DNA from: Larus michahellis | Lineage: Eukaryota > Chordata > Aves > Charadriiformes > Laridae | NCBI RefSeq assembly: GCF_964199755.1 | Contig: NC_133901.1 | Span: forward strand, 5,805,016-5,869,015 | Direction: 5' to 3' | Length of the DNA stretch: 64,000 nucleotides | Part shown: piece by piece, positions 25,630 through 38,612 of the stretch | Position numbering within the stretch: the stretch's first letter is position 1 | Layout of the letters: every line of letters begins with the position of its first letter | Notes under the pieces: generated by a model | Seen by the model: the letters and a program-made list of their open reading frames with translations, nothing else | Database searches by the model: none | What the model was told of the DNA's origin: nothing | Position numbers and translations under genes: made by a program

Positions 25630-26777
25630 CTTTTCTCCAATGGAATAAGATAGATGCCTGGCAACTCTTTCTATCTTGCTAATATCCTGGAATTTAGGTC
25701 CTTGGGTGTGGGAAATTCAAGATCAAATCTCTGCTCAGGTGCATTCAGCTGAGGGTTGTAATCCCAGTTCTCACACATGCGAGCTATCCCAAGCACTGAG
25801 CTATTTAAAGCAGCAGTATTCTTGGAATTTGGGTAAAGCCCAGACTAAGAAGTGGAGACAGAGGAAGGAACGGTCTAAATTCATCTGACCCTTCACCAAA
25901 CTTTGGTGCTGACAATTGAATATTTTCTAAAATTTTATTTTAATTGAGGCTTCCAAACCAACTCTAAACATTCAGTTGACATATTAAAAGGTGGCTAATA
26001 TTTTTTCAGTTCTTCAGAAATGATAACAAATTCCCATAAATTTGCCGGGAGTCAGGGTGAAGAAGGTGACCTCAGCTTTTCTGAAAATCAGCTTTACGTC
26101 TTGTGTTCGCAAACAGAATTGTTGTCTGTGATCACTCTTAAAAACGTAGACCTTGGAAGTCTTCCCTTCTTAGTACTAGTGAAATGAAATAGTCAAAACA
26201 CTGAGAGTTGGGAGAACAAGTGAATATTGTGTTGAAAATTCCACATAGTGCCTGGACTGGTCCACACGGACATGCAAGCTGCAAGATCAAGAGATGCTTC
26301 AGCCCTTCTGCTGACACTTGAAAAAACCATTACAAGGCTTAAGGAGGAAAACAAAGTAATGGAAACATCCGCTTAAAAGGAACGTTTCCAATCACTGGTA
26401 CTCCATTCATTACAGGCCTGAGTGGTTCCAGAGACAACCGAAAACTATGCATTGTTGCAATGCCAAGAACAAGAGAGGCAATATGGATGTTGTGTTGCTT
26501 CTCACTCATGGCAATTTGAACATTTTTATGCCCTTCCCATCTTGCCTGGCTGCGCTCATCAGCCAGGAGGTTACTGCCATTGTCTCACTCATGACTGAAC
26601 GGGGGGAAGGGGGTGGTGGCGTTTCGGGGCCCTTCCAGCCAGACACAGGCTGGGTCGGGGCACTGGCACCGGAGCTGCGTCTGCTTGCGCAGCCCCAAGA
26701 GCAACATAAGGCATTCGCTCAAGAGCAGGCAGACACTGGGCAGGGTTTCTGCCTAATACATTGTCAGGCTAAAAAGC

Positions 26778-26812
26778 TTTTATGGGAGGTAATGTTTTTT
26801 ATGGGAGGTAAA
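26778..26812. repeat. Short tandem duplication, 19-bp period
   Basis: The decamer ATGGGAGGTA occurs at 26782-26791 and again at 26801-26810 within matching T-rich flanks. It looks like a local replication-slippage duplication. Confidence 0.8.
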
Positions 26813-29800
26813 AACACAGCAGTCATTTAATTAACAATACCTCAAAGTCTTTCCATTAGAGAGCCACATGGCTAAAGTTTTCCCAGGCCCACTGCGAAAA
26901 CCTTGTTAAAGTTCGGACAATATTATTTAATCTTTGCTCTGTAAGCCAGACTTGTGCTGTTTCCCCAGAGTCACTGCAGCGTGGCAATTGCCCGCATTAG
27001 AGCAGGGGCTCTCCAGCATGGCGAATATTTGAAAATGTCACCATACGCTAGAGGTGCCTCAAGAGCACTTTGAAAAAACTTCATCTCAAGGCCCAGGAAG
27101 ACACAGACAATAATATAGTGCTGTCGTCTTTTTCAGAAAGTGAAGCAGCAGCCCTTCATCAGAGCTTGCTTCTAACCCATGTCTAACGGAGGAGAGGGTG
27201 CACCGTTTCTGATTAGTTCCCAAAGGACTTCTGCTCAAAATGCTCACTGCTTCACCAGGAATAACCCTACATCGTCCAATATTACCCGCAATGAGGTCAA
27301 TAGGCTGATGGACCGTAACCAGGAGTAGGACATCAGCTGGCACAGCACGGTGTGAAGTCCATCACAGTCATCAGCTTCTGTTGAGGTTTGACCAAACCAG
27401 AATGGGTTAAGAAATGGGTATGTGTGGTGATATTGTGCAACTTGTATTGTTTTGGCACTACATATATTCTAAACTAATGATCTTGGCTGAGATAGGCTTT
27501 TTTTTGATCTTTCCTTTTTGGCCTCTTGTAACTTAAGCTTACCCAAAAATTTATGGAAAGAATACATATCCGCTTTATGCCAATCGGCGAAGATTAGTAT
27601 TTGCAAAGACTATTTTTGTCGTGCTATTTTGCATCCTGGTGCAGTTTTCTCGATCTCTTAAATGTAAAAATAAACAAACATCCATACATCTGGGAGCAGA
27701 TTTCCAAGCGGAGCTCAGCGCCAGCTTTTTTTCCTTTTCTGAGTGCTCAGCACCCACGATGGGGCCAGATTTTAAAGCCAGTTCAGCTAAACCAGGGCCA
27801 GGTTTCCACAGAAACGCAGAGAGCCGGAGGCTCCCATCGTGACAAATATGCACAGATTCATCGCTTAACTCATCCTCCCACCCAGGAATGATAAAATGAC
27901 ATAGCAATATAGCAGTAATAACATCAGCTATTGATAACAACAGCAACGACCCTATGACGGACACATAAACAGCTGGGAGGAATGTTGGCCGCGGAGGGCG
28001 ATTGCTCAAGTCCCCAGTGAAGACCTGAGTGTTTGCTTATGTTCTTGCTTGGCAAGATACGGCACTATCAAGATACTATTTAGTGTTTGAGTAAGAGTAT
28101 CATTTCTGACATGCCACTGATTCCTTGAAACATAAGAAAGCCATTGGGAGGAGAGATATGCCGTTGGTAACTGCTCTTCCTTGCCGATTTACTGGGCCTA
28201 ACCCTGATTTATGAAGTGCAGCGCTGGACAGGATGTTGCCAGTTGAGGCTGTATATAGCATGTCAGCTGCAGAATTTAGGGATGACCTACGTCCTGCAGG
28301 GAAATGGCTCTGCACTGGATGGAAGATGATCCGAGCAGGTGTTTTCCATCTCCAGCTTCTATGGCAAATCGAGTCTTTCAGTTTGATGACTGCCAAGTGC
28401 ACATTTAATTGGATGGGAGAGATAGTTGGGTGAGCAAAGCAGGGAAGTCCTGCCCTTAGTCATACAAATAGCCTGATGAATTTCTTTCTGCTACAATCCC
28501 TCCTGTTTTAAGTTTCCTTTCCACAAACATTTGAGAGAACCAAATTAATGGAAAAGCAATTTCATGGTCTCGTGCAAGAGAGTTACTGGAAATCATTTTT
28601 GCACATACTTGTGCTGGTAATCAGGGGACAATAACATCACACGCCAGATAAGCTGCGTGATCAGATGTTGCGTATCTGACCGACATCCGAGTATCAAACG
28701 CAGGACTAGTGAATAGTCACGCCAAAAAATGATTTGTTGAGAAATCAGTGAGAAAAAAAATTAATGTCACGGAATAACAATTACTTATATCATCCACCTT
28801 GTAGGAAATGATATAGCATGTTGGGAACAACATTCGTTGCGTGTGACTGCTTTGCACGCCACGTCTTTTTCGTAAGGCTTTTTTTACCGGCATTATTAAA
28901 AATAATAAAAAAAACCCCAAAACAATGAAGCCACGCTTATTGGCTCACTGTTTGTAACACTCTGCAACTTTAAAAATTCTTCCTCCCCAGCGCAAACATA
29001 CTTCCTCAGAGAGGCAGCAGCAGAGCCCCGCTAAGATGCTTAAGAGGAGGTCAAGAGAAAAGCCATTTACCAGGGGAATCTCTCTCACTCCCTAATACAT
29101 TTTTCCTACTACCTATGCACACAGTGCTCTCTCAGAAGCTAGATGAATAAATACGCCTCTTTTGAGCAAACATTTGTAATGCTATTTGAACACCAGGGAA
29201 GAACAGTTTCAGCTTAAAAATGATACTAGCACCATGTTTACATTTTTTTTTCCCAAGCTGCAGTTAAAATGAAAATATCCAGACAGACATTCAGCGTGGG
29301 GCTCGGGAAAGCATGTTTCTTTTGGCCACTTCCACTACAGAATTTCACCTAAAAATGAAATACAAAAGATTGGGGTTGGGGGGGCGGAGGGGAGGGAAAC
29401 GCAAAAGAAAGATTTGTTTGCAGATGAATTACTCTGTGCAAATCCATCCAAAAACGTCAGTGTAATTGTTCATTAATAATAGACTTGGAAGATACTTAGA
29501 AATGTTTCTCTTCCTTTGAACTTTCTGAAGGCAAACAGAGCCCTCGAGCTGGAGATGTACTTGTGCATAGCCTTCACGTGGAGCGAAGGGGTGCCCTTTG
29601 CCTCCCCCTCCAGCACCCCAAGCCCAGCAGATGAGGTTTTGCCCCTTCGGGGGCACTCTGGGCTCAGCCCTCGGGGGCAGATCTGCCCCTGGGCGAGGAG
29701 CTTTCCCCCACTTTTTCACCTCTTTCCATCCAGATTTTAAATTCCTGACCTCAGGAAGCAGCTCTTATTTTTTTAAGATGACGGAGGAGGCATGAGCTGG

Positions 29801-32800
29801 ACCCCTGGACACTCTCTCAGCAGCGTTAATAACGCCGGTTTCAAGAGGACTCCTCACATAGTAAAAGTTAAGCAGTGCTTAAGGGCTTTCCTGGCCGGGG
29901 ACCGAGGAGGGTAATTAGCCCCTGTAAGGATCCCCGTCCACCGAGCTGCGAGAAACTTCAAATCCCACTGACTTCACTGGCACTTCAGGGCACTCAGCAC
30001 CTTCCAAGATTAATTCCTCAAGCAGGGAGAGGTCTAGAAACATATATATTAGAGCGCTTTACATCTTCAGCTGCAGCAGGGCTCTTTCTGGTGAGCTTGA
30101 CAAAGGACAGATTATATATTACGCCGTGCCATAAACTTCAGCAATCTAAGAATTCAGAAAATACCCCGTTCTATTACTCTCCTTGCTTTGACATGAAATA
30201 TTAAACACCGCTTACCAAAGTAACGTTATTGAACACAGATGTCTGCTATCACATTCAAATTGTTCAAGTCAATCTAGGTTTATATATTTTCTTTACTTAA
30301 GCGTTTGTGTAAACCCAAGTGTGCCCTGACAGTAATGATTTCACAATATACTATATTCAATTAAAGAGACAAATATGCATTTACATTTTTACTGAACTTG
30401 CTTCACACACACACAAGCTCCAGCTCCAACTTATTTTTGACACTTGGTGGAAAATAAAGGAATAGAAAGGGTGCCACCTACTGAGTCCCTCGGACATTTT
30501 TGGAGGCCGAAAAATGGTGCAAATTACCAATATGCTCATTCCAGTTAAAAATAAACAAACACTGAAGCTATATTGATATGCCTGTGGGAAGATAGCCATA
30601 GACAGTGTTTTCCTTATCAAATCACTCAGTGACTACAGCACTTACCACGGCGTAGGAGACCCCAGCTCCAGCTCCTGCTCGTATCTCAGGAGGTCCGAAT
30701 CCACCTATTCCCCTGGAAAACCCAAGCAAAATGAATCAGTCTCTGTCATCGCAGTCCGCGAATAACTTTTGGAAGCAATGGATGTGACACCAACCGTTCC
30801 TCGGGACCTACGTCATTTAGCAACCTGTCACTGCTGTTAAATAGTGCTCACGTAAACTGCATCGAACGGATGAGATTTAAGCAGACACCTAGATTTAAAA
30901 ACCCTCTGAGAAGTTGCATGAAGCCTGAAGATAACATTTGAATGTACTTAAAGGCTGAAGAATGAAGACAAGCTCTCGGTGCAACTTTTCAAACTCTATT
31001 GTCCCTTTTTGATACCGATCAAGGGAGAGCCCTGTCTTTAACAGCGATATTGAAAGTGTTGTGCTAGCGCTGCGGTTTCCTCACTTGGAGAGGACAAATT
31101 ATCAAAATAAACTTCAGTGTTGCCTTGATATCAGGCAGAGAAGCTGAAAGTCACAGTTTTTCATTAGTTGCAAAGGTACACAGGCTGGTCAGCCTTGACT
31201 TTCACAGGGGGAGTCTACCACGCCTGTCAAGAGCTCTGTAAATACACCTTGAAGTAGGATGCTCACATCTCTGATAAATTATGAGTTTGTACCTGCTCTG
31301 AACTGAAGAACTGAAGGTGGTGAAGCAACACCTTCAGAGAGAGATGGGGCAAACACAAGAAATCCCTCCTGGCCGGCCACTGGTGCCGCTCTCCTCCAGT
31401 CCCTTTTTCAGCCTCCGTACTGAAAAGTTAGGATGTGTCATGAATAATTTGTTGCTTCGCTTTCTTCCACAAAAGATAAGATACTCACGCGGATTTTCTT
31501 TGGAATACTTGTAGCCATGACCGATAAGAGCCACAGCTTTTTATTCTTCCTGATTGCAGGGGGGAGATGCTACATGGTGTGCCCCGTGTCGGCCGAATGG
31601 CAGGAAAAGCACAAGTCTGAGATTTTTTTTCATCTCTAATGAAGTGGGTCAGCTTTGGGACTGAAAAAGGACAGATTAAAAACGAAGAACCACAAGGCTG
31701 GGCACACAACTACCTCAATGACAAATAAGGCTTCTAGTACTAGGGTAAGGAGGCACTGGAATAGGTTATTTTTCATTTAAGGACCACCATCTCTTCCCTA
31801 GTGCTGGTTCCCAAAGGATCCCAAGTGTGTGCCCAACACACCCCGTTAATCCCTCCCTGCTGAGTGCAAGCTGAGCGCCACTGAGCCCTCACCAGGCCTG
31901 CAGATGCAGCTCTATCTCGGTCTCCACAGATGCAGACCAAAGGGTTTCACAGGTATCGTGTGCACTTAATGTTTGCCAAAATTTCTTGTGTCGGGGACTG
32001 GTGTAGCAATAACATACTTGGGAAAATAATTGTGAAACATTAACAAGTCCTTATTGTTAACAGGTGTTTCTGGCAGAGATTCCTTCAGGGCAACTTGGAC
32101 AACGCACCACAGTTGAGTTGGTAATGGCATTTTTCCCAGAGGGACCTTCAAAGTCTCTTGTGTGGTGCTTTGTATTCCTGGCAGCAGAGTCGGGAAGGAA
32201 CCCAGTTTTCAACGTCCTCCTTCATGCCTACTCAAAATAAAACATTCATTTACCGGCCTTAATGTTTTTCACATCTCCATGACTTGGCACACGCTTATCA
32301 CGTGATAGCTGTAGCGCAGGGCACTGAAGCACCATTTACGTACTCAAGATAACAGGCGCTCCGGATTCGTCCCTTTGTCAGTTCCTGAAGCGCTCGGGGG
32401 CTGTTTTCTGCACAAGCACCCACTGAGATATGCCTTAAAATGTTTTGTTTTTTTTTTTTACTGCTGCCATGTTTAGGTGAGATCATTCTGTCCCAAACCC
32501 TTACAGACCATTTTTTTTTTAATTTATTTTTCCCAGGGGGAGGCAGTCCTGGCTCTCTACAGGACCCTGCGTGGTGGGGGGTGGGGGGGTGGAGGGGTGG
32601 GGAGCTGCACCCCTGGGAGTAGCACTGTGGGATTTTTTATTTTTACTTTTTAAAAAAAAAAAAGGGAAAAAGAAAAAGATAAGACTTTTTCTTGGAGCCA
32701 GAAATTACAAATAAGATAAAATTAACTTCAAATTTTTCATGACAGCATACTTAATTTTTTATGGGGGAAAAAAAAAAAAAGGACTTAAAAAACTTCACGT

Positions 32801-34133
32801 ACTGGTCCCAAGTCACACGTCTCCGGTACCCCTCGTAGACAGCGCATTATCAAACCAGTGACAACCGTCTACCAAAGGAATGTGCAAAGCTTCCCGAGGG
32901 AAGGAAATCTCCAGCTGCCACTCCACAGCGGAAGGGTTTGCAACAAGAAACCAAAGGCAAGCAACCCCCGGCAACCCTCTTGTCAGAGACGTAAAGACTT
33001 CCCAGGCGCACGACATCCACCTTAACTTTCCGAGTAATGTATCTTGGAGAGAGGATTCCCGTTGGATCAGAGGGGAGACTTTGCTACAACAATAGCCGCG
33101 CCGGCAAACCAGCTCCTTTCAACACATTTTTGAGTTTGCATTTAAAGTGGTTTTGCCACATTGGCAGCCAAAAATAACTGTTTTCTGATCGAATTCACTA
33201 GTCCTCGTAAAAAACCATTAACATGCTAAAATATGGCCGTGAACAGCTCTAACAGCCCTTCAAGGCGTCTGGTCAAACCTCCTGCGTTTGAGAGGGTGGG
33301 GAAGGGCTCTGCAAAAGGCTCGAGCAGAGCGATGCCCTGGCCAGAGCGGCTCCGTGTGAGCGCTCCCATCCCTCATTATCCAGAAATACAGCCCGTATTT
33401 CATGCGATGCTGTTATGCTTGTTATTCTGTACTGCATATATACCCTTAAGGTTAAAGTAGTAATTAAGAGCAGCCTTCTCACGTGCCTAGGAGTGCAAGG
33501 CCAAGATCCACAACGGCTACCGCAACATAAATGTCAAATAGAAAAAGGAAAAAAAAAGCAAACCGACAGGCAGAAATCAACCCCCCCCCCCAGCCTCTGC
33601 TCGCACCGATCTTATTCTTTGCTGATACCATACAGCAAGGAATCCTACTGCGCATCTTACAGGACATATAAATCATTTAAAACTGGATTTCTGGTTGGAA
33701 AAAACCTCCAGCCGCGAAAAGAAGAGAATTTTCAGTCAGTCAAGTTTGTAAGTAATTTATAGCACACTAAGACTTACAAAATAACAAAGAAATGACAGAG
33801 CCGTGTCTCGTTAATGAGAACTGGAGCAACAGGGCAGAATCAGTGGGAACATGGAGCACATTTCTGGATGAACTAAGAAGGACTTGTAGGCAGAAAGAAA
33901 ACATCGATAGGAAACGCAGAAACTTCTGCGATTTGGAAAGCTGCAAATCTTGTATTACTTTTGGTAAGAGGCCTGTGCAAGCACTAAGGCCCCGTGAGCA
34001 GTAGACGGACCGCAGTTGCTGTGGACAACCACGGTGGGCTTGGGGCAGGACCATCGCCTTGCTACGTTTGCGCAGCCTTTGCTCAGCTGGGCCGTGGTCC
34101 ACGACTGACGCTACTAAGTCGTACTTCACTATA

Positions 34134-34245
34134 TTAATTAATTAGCCAAGATTTGACCTGCGAGCAGCAGCAAGCCTAACTCTTCCATCTCTTATACCAA
34201 GAAACCACAGACCTTAAAATAATTAATTAGTTTAATTATAATTAG
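34134..34245. promoter_or_regulatory. Cluster of TAATTA homeodomain-type sites
   Basis: Overlapping TAATTA cores occur at 34134-34144 and 34221-34230, and further ATTA/TAAT cores continue to 34244. TAATTA is the recognition core of many homeodomain proteins. Chance is quite possible in AT-rich DNA, so the call rests on local density only. Confidence 0.2.
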
Positions 34246-37200
34246 GCCCTTGGAGTCACTAGAGGGAGACACGAGCACATGCCTTAAGACAAGATGTTAC
34301 ATCTGGCCTGGAGAAAACACCCAGTAGATGATGGCACAGAGCATTTTAAACATTAACCATAATATCTACACCACATGCAGCTTCTCAAGATGTTTTGTTG
34401 TCATCAGCTTACTAAAAGATAAAGATTTATTGGGCTATTACTGAAAAGGAAGCTAGATACTGCCAAATGGCACGGACAGTTAGATGACTAGTTGCTGACA
34501 TCTTTATTCATATATAAACCAACACAACTGAGTTGTATTTTTTTTTTTTTTTTTAACTACCATGCTTGAAGAAATCAACAAAGCAGTGCCTTATCATACA
34601 GAACTTTTAAGTCATTTTAAAATCATTTATGGGTTTTGGACAGATTGGTTTTTTTTTACTGTGTGCACACAGAATACTCTATTAGCACCCTGTGAACTTT
34701 TAGTGCTGACTAAAATAAGAGATAAGCAGTGCTAGCTGCAGATTGGTTTAACAGCGCCTGGAGATGCTGAGGGCACCAGCCCATGGAGCCCCGCGTCCTG
34801 GATCCCGGTCCCACGATCACTTTTATTCCCATGCCATACATCTACTGCAGGCACACGTGAGCTCTTCAAGAGCTGCAAGTGGCTTCTCTAAAGGTTTAAG
34901 ACACAGATCAATGCCAACTCTGCACGGGTTGAAAGTATTAACCCAACACGTCTACTTTTTGATCAGCTCTTAATGGCAATGATTGGGACTGGAAGGTTAG
35001 TGCAAAAACTTCTACAATTTCTTTGAATAGCTTAAATATTGTTTCTAATAAATTACTGAATAAGTTGCCGTGCTTATAGAGCTATCTTTATAACGGATGT
35101 TAAAAAGACGACAAATCAAATGAACTTAATTATTCTGCTCCTCGTTGAAAACTGTATGGACGATGAAGTAAATGACATATGACAAAGTCCTGCAGTACTA
35201 CAGAGCTCAACTTAAAAGGGTTTGCTCTAACATTTAAAAATAAGTCCAAGCCTGTAGAGCTGCTCTCCCAGAAGCTAACTATATCTGTCTGCTTTTTCTC
35301 TGACAGCTTGATATACTGTCCCCCTTTGTTACACATTCTCAATTCAATTTAGCATGCTACTTCCAATTAAGCAGCACACACTTACTGCATTATTTGGCAT
35401 TAAACTGGCACATGTGTTCCTTTAGCTCCTGCCAATGCGAGAAGACAATACCCCTAAGGTGAACCGGGCTATTTGTTCGGCGAGTATTAGGCTCTGGGAA
35501 GTGTCCAAGAAGGCTGATGGAAGCCCGCAGGTGTGCGGTTTCAAATGCCTTCCAAATGCTTCGTGCCCAAGTCTTCCAGAAATGTTACACTTCGTAACCA
35601 TCCTCTTCCAGCAAGATTTATGCTGTGTTTTGAATATTTCTAATACTCTGGAGTCTGAGTGCCAGAAACCTCTATTTATCAGGCTCGGTCACTGGACAAG
35701 TTGCTCTGGTCAGGGCTCATGTATAAACCCATTTCTGTAGGGCCATTATTTATTCTACACAAACTACTAAAAGCAGGTGTGATTTCGGTGTGGTTGTTCG
35801 GAATGTGAATTAGTTTAACAGAGTAAAGTTTCATCCACAACATAAGCCTACTGCTTCAAGACTATCAATAAGGAGAAAACAAGAAAAAGTTTTAATGACA
35901 TGGATATAAAAAACCCAAAAAACAATCAGCTTTCACTATGATACATGTACTACAGAAAGTACAGGACAGTTTGAGATACATCCCACATATTCTTTGAAGA
36001 GGGGTTACAAATTCACAAAGACATAATATTGCTACGCAAGTGCTTATTAAAAGCAACAAAAAGAACAGAATAAACAATTTATGTTCTAAAAGTCTGAGAC
36101 TCAGTGTTTACCGCTGGCAATTGCTTTACACACGGTTAGAATTTGAAGTTTTGGCCCTGCAAAAGCATTACTGGGCACAGTGGCAGCTCGCGCATGGAGC
36201 CGCTGCAGTCAGCCACAGGTCATCGTGCAGGAAAAGTCCTTCAAGAACCAGGGTCTGAGAAGGTTTCTGGCCTAACTATTAAAAACGTTAACGTGGGGAT
36301 GAGAGGATGGAGGTTTCTTGGTCCACCAGTTCACCCAAGGACCCTTCCTAAGCTTTTCCTAGCTGATAAAAAGCTAAACTCTAAAAGAAACGTTGTTATT
36401 TGTCACTGTTAGATCAACAAGCGTGAAGCCACGATGGCTCCAAAAGGTGTCCTTGGCTCTCCTGGGAAGGGCATAAAGGTATCATTTCCATGTTTGTCCC
36501 GTTGGCAACTCCTGATACTATGATGGTTATTCCTTAGACAAACAGAAAGCTGCAGCCAATCAAAATAATACAGTTGGCAAGAAATCCGGGCAAACTTTAA
36601 CAGCTATGGCTCTTCAACACAAAAAGGATAAAAGTAGAATAATAATTTTTGGCAGGGGATGCGGGGAATTTTTTAAATTCTGATTGTTTTCCTATGAGGA
36701 AATAGTGTTATAAATACTCAACTCTAACTTAAAACATGTTCTGGTTTCATGAATTCGCATTGAGTAAGATTCTGCTGGACCCACTGAGTTACACAAAACT
36801 CATTCCCGCTCTTCTCAGACTGACGTTATCTGGGATACACAACAAGGTAAGAGAGTGGGATTTGGCACAGAAACTGCACGGTCGAAATGATTTAAATGCC
36901 TTTTTGAAAGGAGTTTTATCTGTGCATGCGAGTGCGTTACAGTGGAATACACAGAGCGCTCCTTTCAAGGAAGCATAATTAACTTCAGCCTTCTGGGAAA
37001 TGGAGAGCCAAGAAAGGCATTTACCAAGTGGAAGATGGACATAAATTTAAACATAAAAAACATTTTCACTGAAGTTTTCACTTTCATTTTCAACAAGCTC
37101 CAGCGCTATGTTCAGGACAGTATCGGCCTGACAGACAGATTCACTGGAATCTGATGAAGCAAATAAGCAGAGTAATATTATTTTAGTAGCAGCTACACTC

Positions 37201-37906
37201 ACTTGCCACAAAATTAATCTACGGAAAACCTGATTTAGTAGTTTTTCCATTTAAAAAGTCCATGCTGTCTAATAAAGTCTATTTTGTAGGCACAGAATTA
37301 GGTAAATTTGTTAATCTGCAGTAAGGAGCAGAATCAAAAACTATTAATGACATCACAAGCAAGTAAACTTCCTTAATTAATAGCTAATGAGGTAAAGTTT
37401 TGGCTCTTCTAGAAAACAACATCCCGTAAACATTTTCCCTGCCTTGGGAAAAAAGTGAAAACGTTCACAAATAGAGAACCAAGAAAAGAAATTCAAAACT
37501 ACCCCAATCAAAATTCAACTTTTAATACTTTTGAAATATTTAATTTTGATTCTTACCTTTATACGACTGTACTTTGTTTTGGAACAAAAAGTCATATTGA
37601 ACCCCCAATCAGAATGATCTGTTTAACGGCACGGAAGAGAACTTCTTTCCCCAAGGCAATAACATAAAGAAGCTAAGAAGAATTTTGAAGGAGGAATGAA
37701 TAAGAAAGACTATGGCATGTAAATGGTTTTGTATGAATTGGCATTTTCTGATTTAAAAAAATAAAGTCTGCTGAACTATTTCCCAGGCAGATCTACTTGG
37801 GCCTCTAATTCATTGGCACGGGCTCAGTATCAGTCACTTAAAATATGTGTTTCATCATGTACCTAAAATTGTGACATTCTTTAAAAAATAGTTAATACAA
37901 AAATCC

Positions 37907-37912
37907 TTTATT
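37907..37912 (-). terminator. Candidate minus-strand poly(A) signal
   Basis: AATAAA on the minus strand with a T-rich downstream element (about 37880-37903). It would be a possible distal end for MEGF6 transcripts if the 41.2-kb signal is not used. The evidence is thin. Confidence 0.2.
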
Positions 37913-38349
37913 TCCTTTATACTACATATTTACAATTCTATTACCAAGGTACTGTGGAAAATGTAAACAAGTATACACAGGTGTAAATAATATGGCTTGA
38001 GAAAGGCTTCCCCTTCGATTAGCTGCTCTAACCACAGGTCAGTATATATGGAAAAGAAAAAAACCAGTACATTTTATAAACTGCTGGGAAACAGCAAAAT
38101 GCAAGCTCCTGGGGTTTATGCATTAGCGGTTGGGTAACCACACCAGTCACCGGGCATCTTTCCCTAACCTGAAATGTCCGATGTATGGGAATGGGGTCAG
38201 TGGGGGGTCACCGAGGTAAACTGGGGCTGATACAGTGGGGTCTGAGGGAGCGGGTTTGCTCCATCTGCTGAAAGGAAGACCAACGGGAGGTATTACTGCT
38301 GTCTTCAGCTACCCCATGGGGGCTGTAGATGAGATGAAGCCAAACGCTT

Positions 38350-38612
38350 CTCAGAGATGCCCACTGAAAGGATGAGAAGCATCAGGCCAAAGCTGAAACG
38401 TAGGAAATTCTGATTAGAAACTTGGAAAAAAAAAAAATCGGGAGCATGACATTTTCACTGGGACAGGGGCTCAAAGATATCCTTGGAGATAGTCACAACT
38501 CAACTGGATGAATCTCCAAGCAACCCCATTTAACTTTGAAGTTGACCAGGCTTTGAAGAGAAGCCTGGACCTCTAGAGGTCTCTTACAGCTTAACTTACT
38601 CTATGATTCTAC
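38350..38612 (+). mobile_element. Degenerate CR1 LINE fragment, plus orientation
   Basis: Several CR1 blocks appear in order: a GGATGAGAAGCATCAGGCC-like block (38369-38387), a GTAGGAAATTCTGATTAGAA-like block, then CAGGCTTTGAAGAGAAGCCTGG, and finally a CTCTATGATTCT tail at 38599-38610. The copy is older and more diverged than those at 6.1 and 55.7 kb, and contains an internal A-run. Confidence 0.7.

Larger units (their letters stand above)
17157..27000. other. Intergenic, no gene recognised
   Basis: Short ORFs only (below about 130 codons), none with recognisable domains. The segment has several T-rich runs (21830-21869, 25608-25629), an A-run at 22013-22025, and a GC-richer, possibly CpG-bearing portion at 19740-20300. 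No tRNA, rRNA or known microRNA was recognised. A stretch at 24290-24370 has weak resemblance to internal CR1 sequence but was not annotated. Confidence 0.45.
27001..38349. other. AT-rich intergenic, no gene recognised
   Basis: No coding exon was recognised on either strand. The segment is AT-rich, with a C-run near 33579-33590, a G-rich run near 32576-32600, a TAATTA cluster at 34134-34245 and a minus-strand poly(A) candidate at 37907-37912. If the flanking genes are PRDM16 and MEGF6, this is where ARHGEF16 would be expected in mammals, yet no DH, PH or SH3 exon is visible. Confidence 0.45.
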
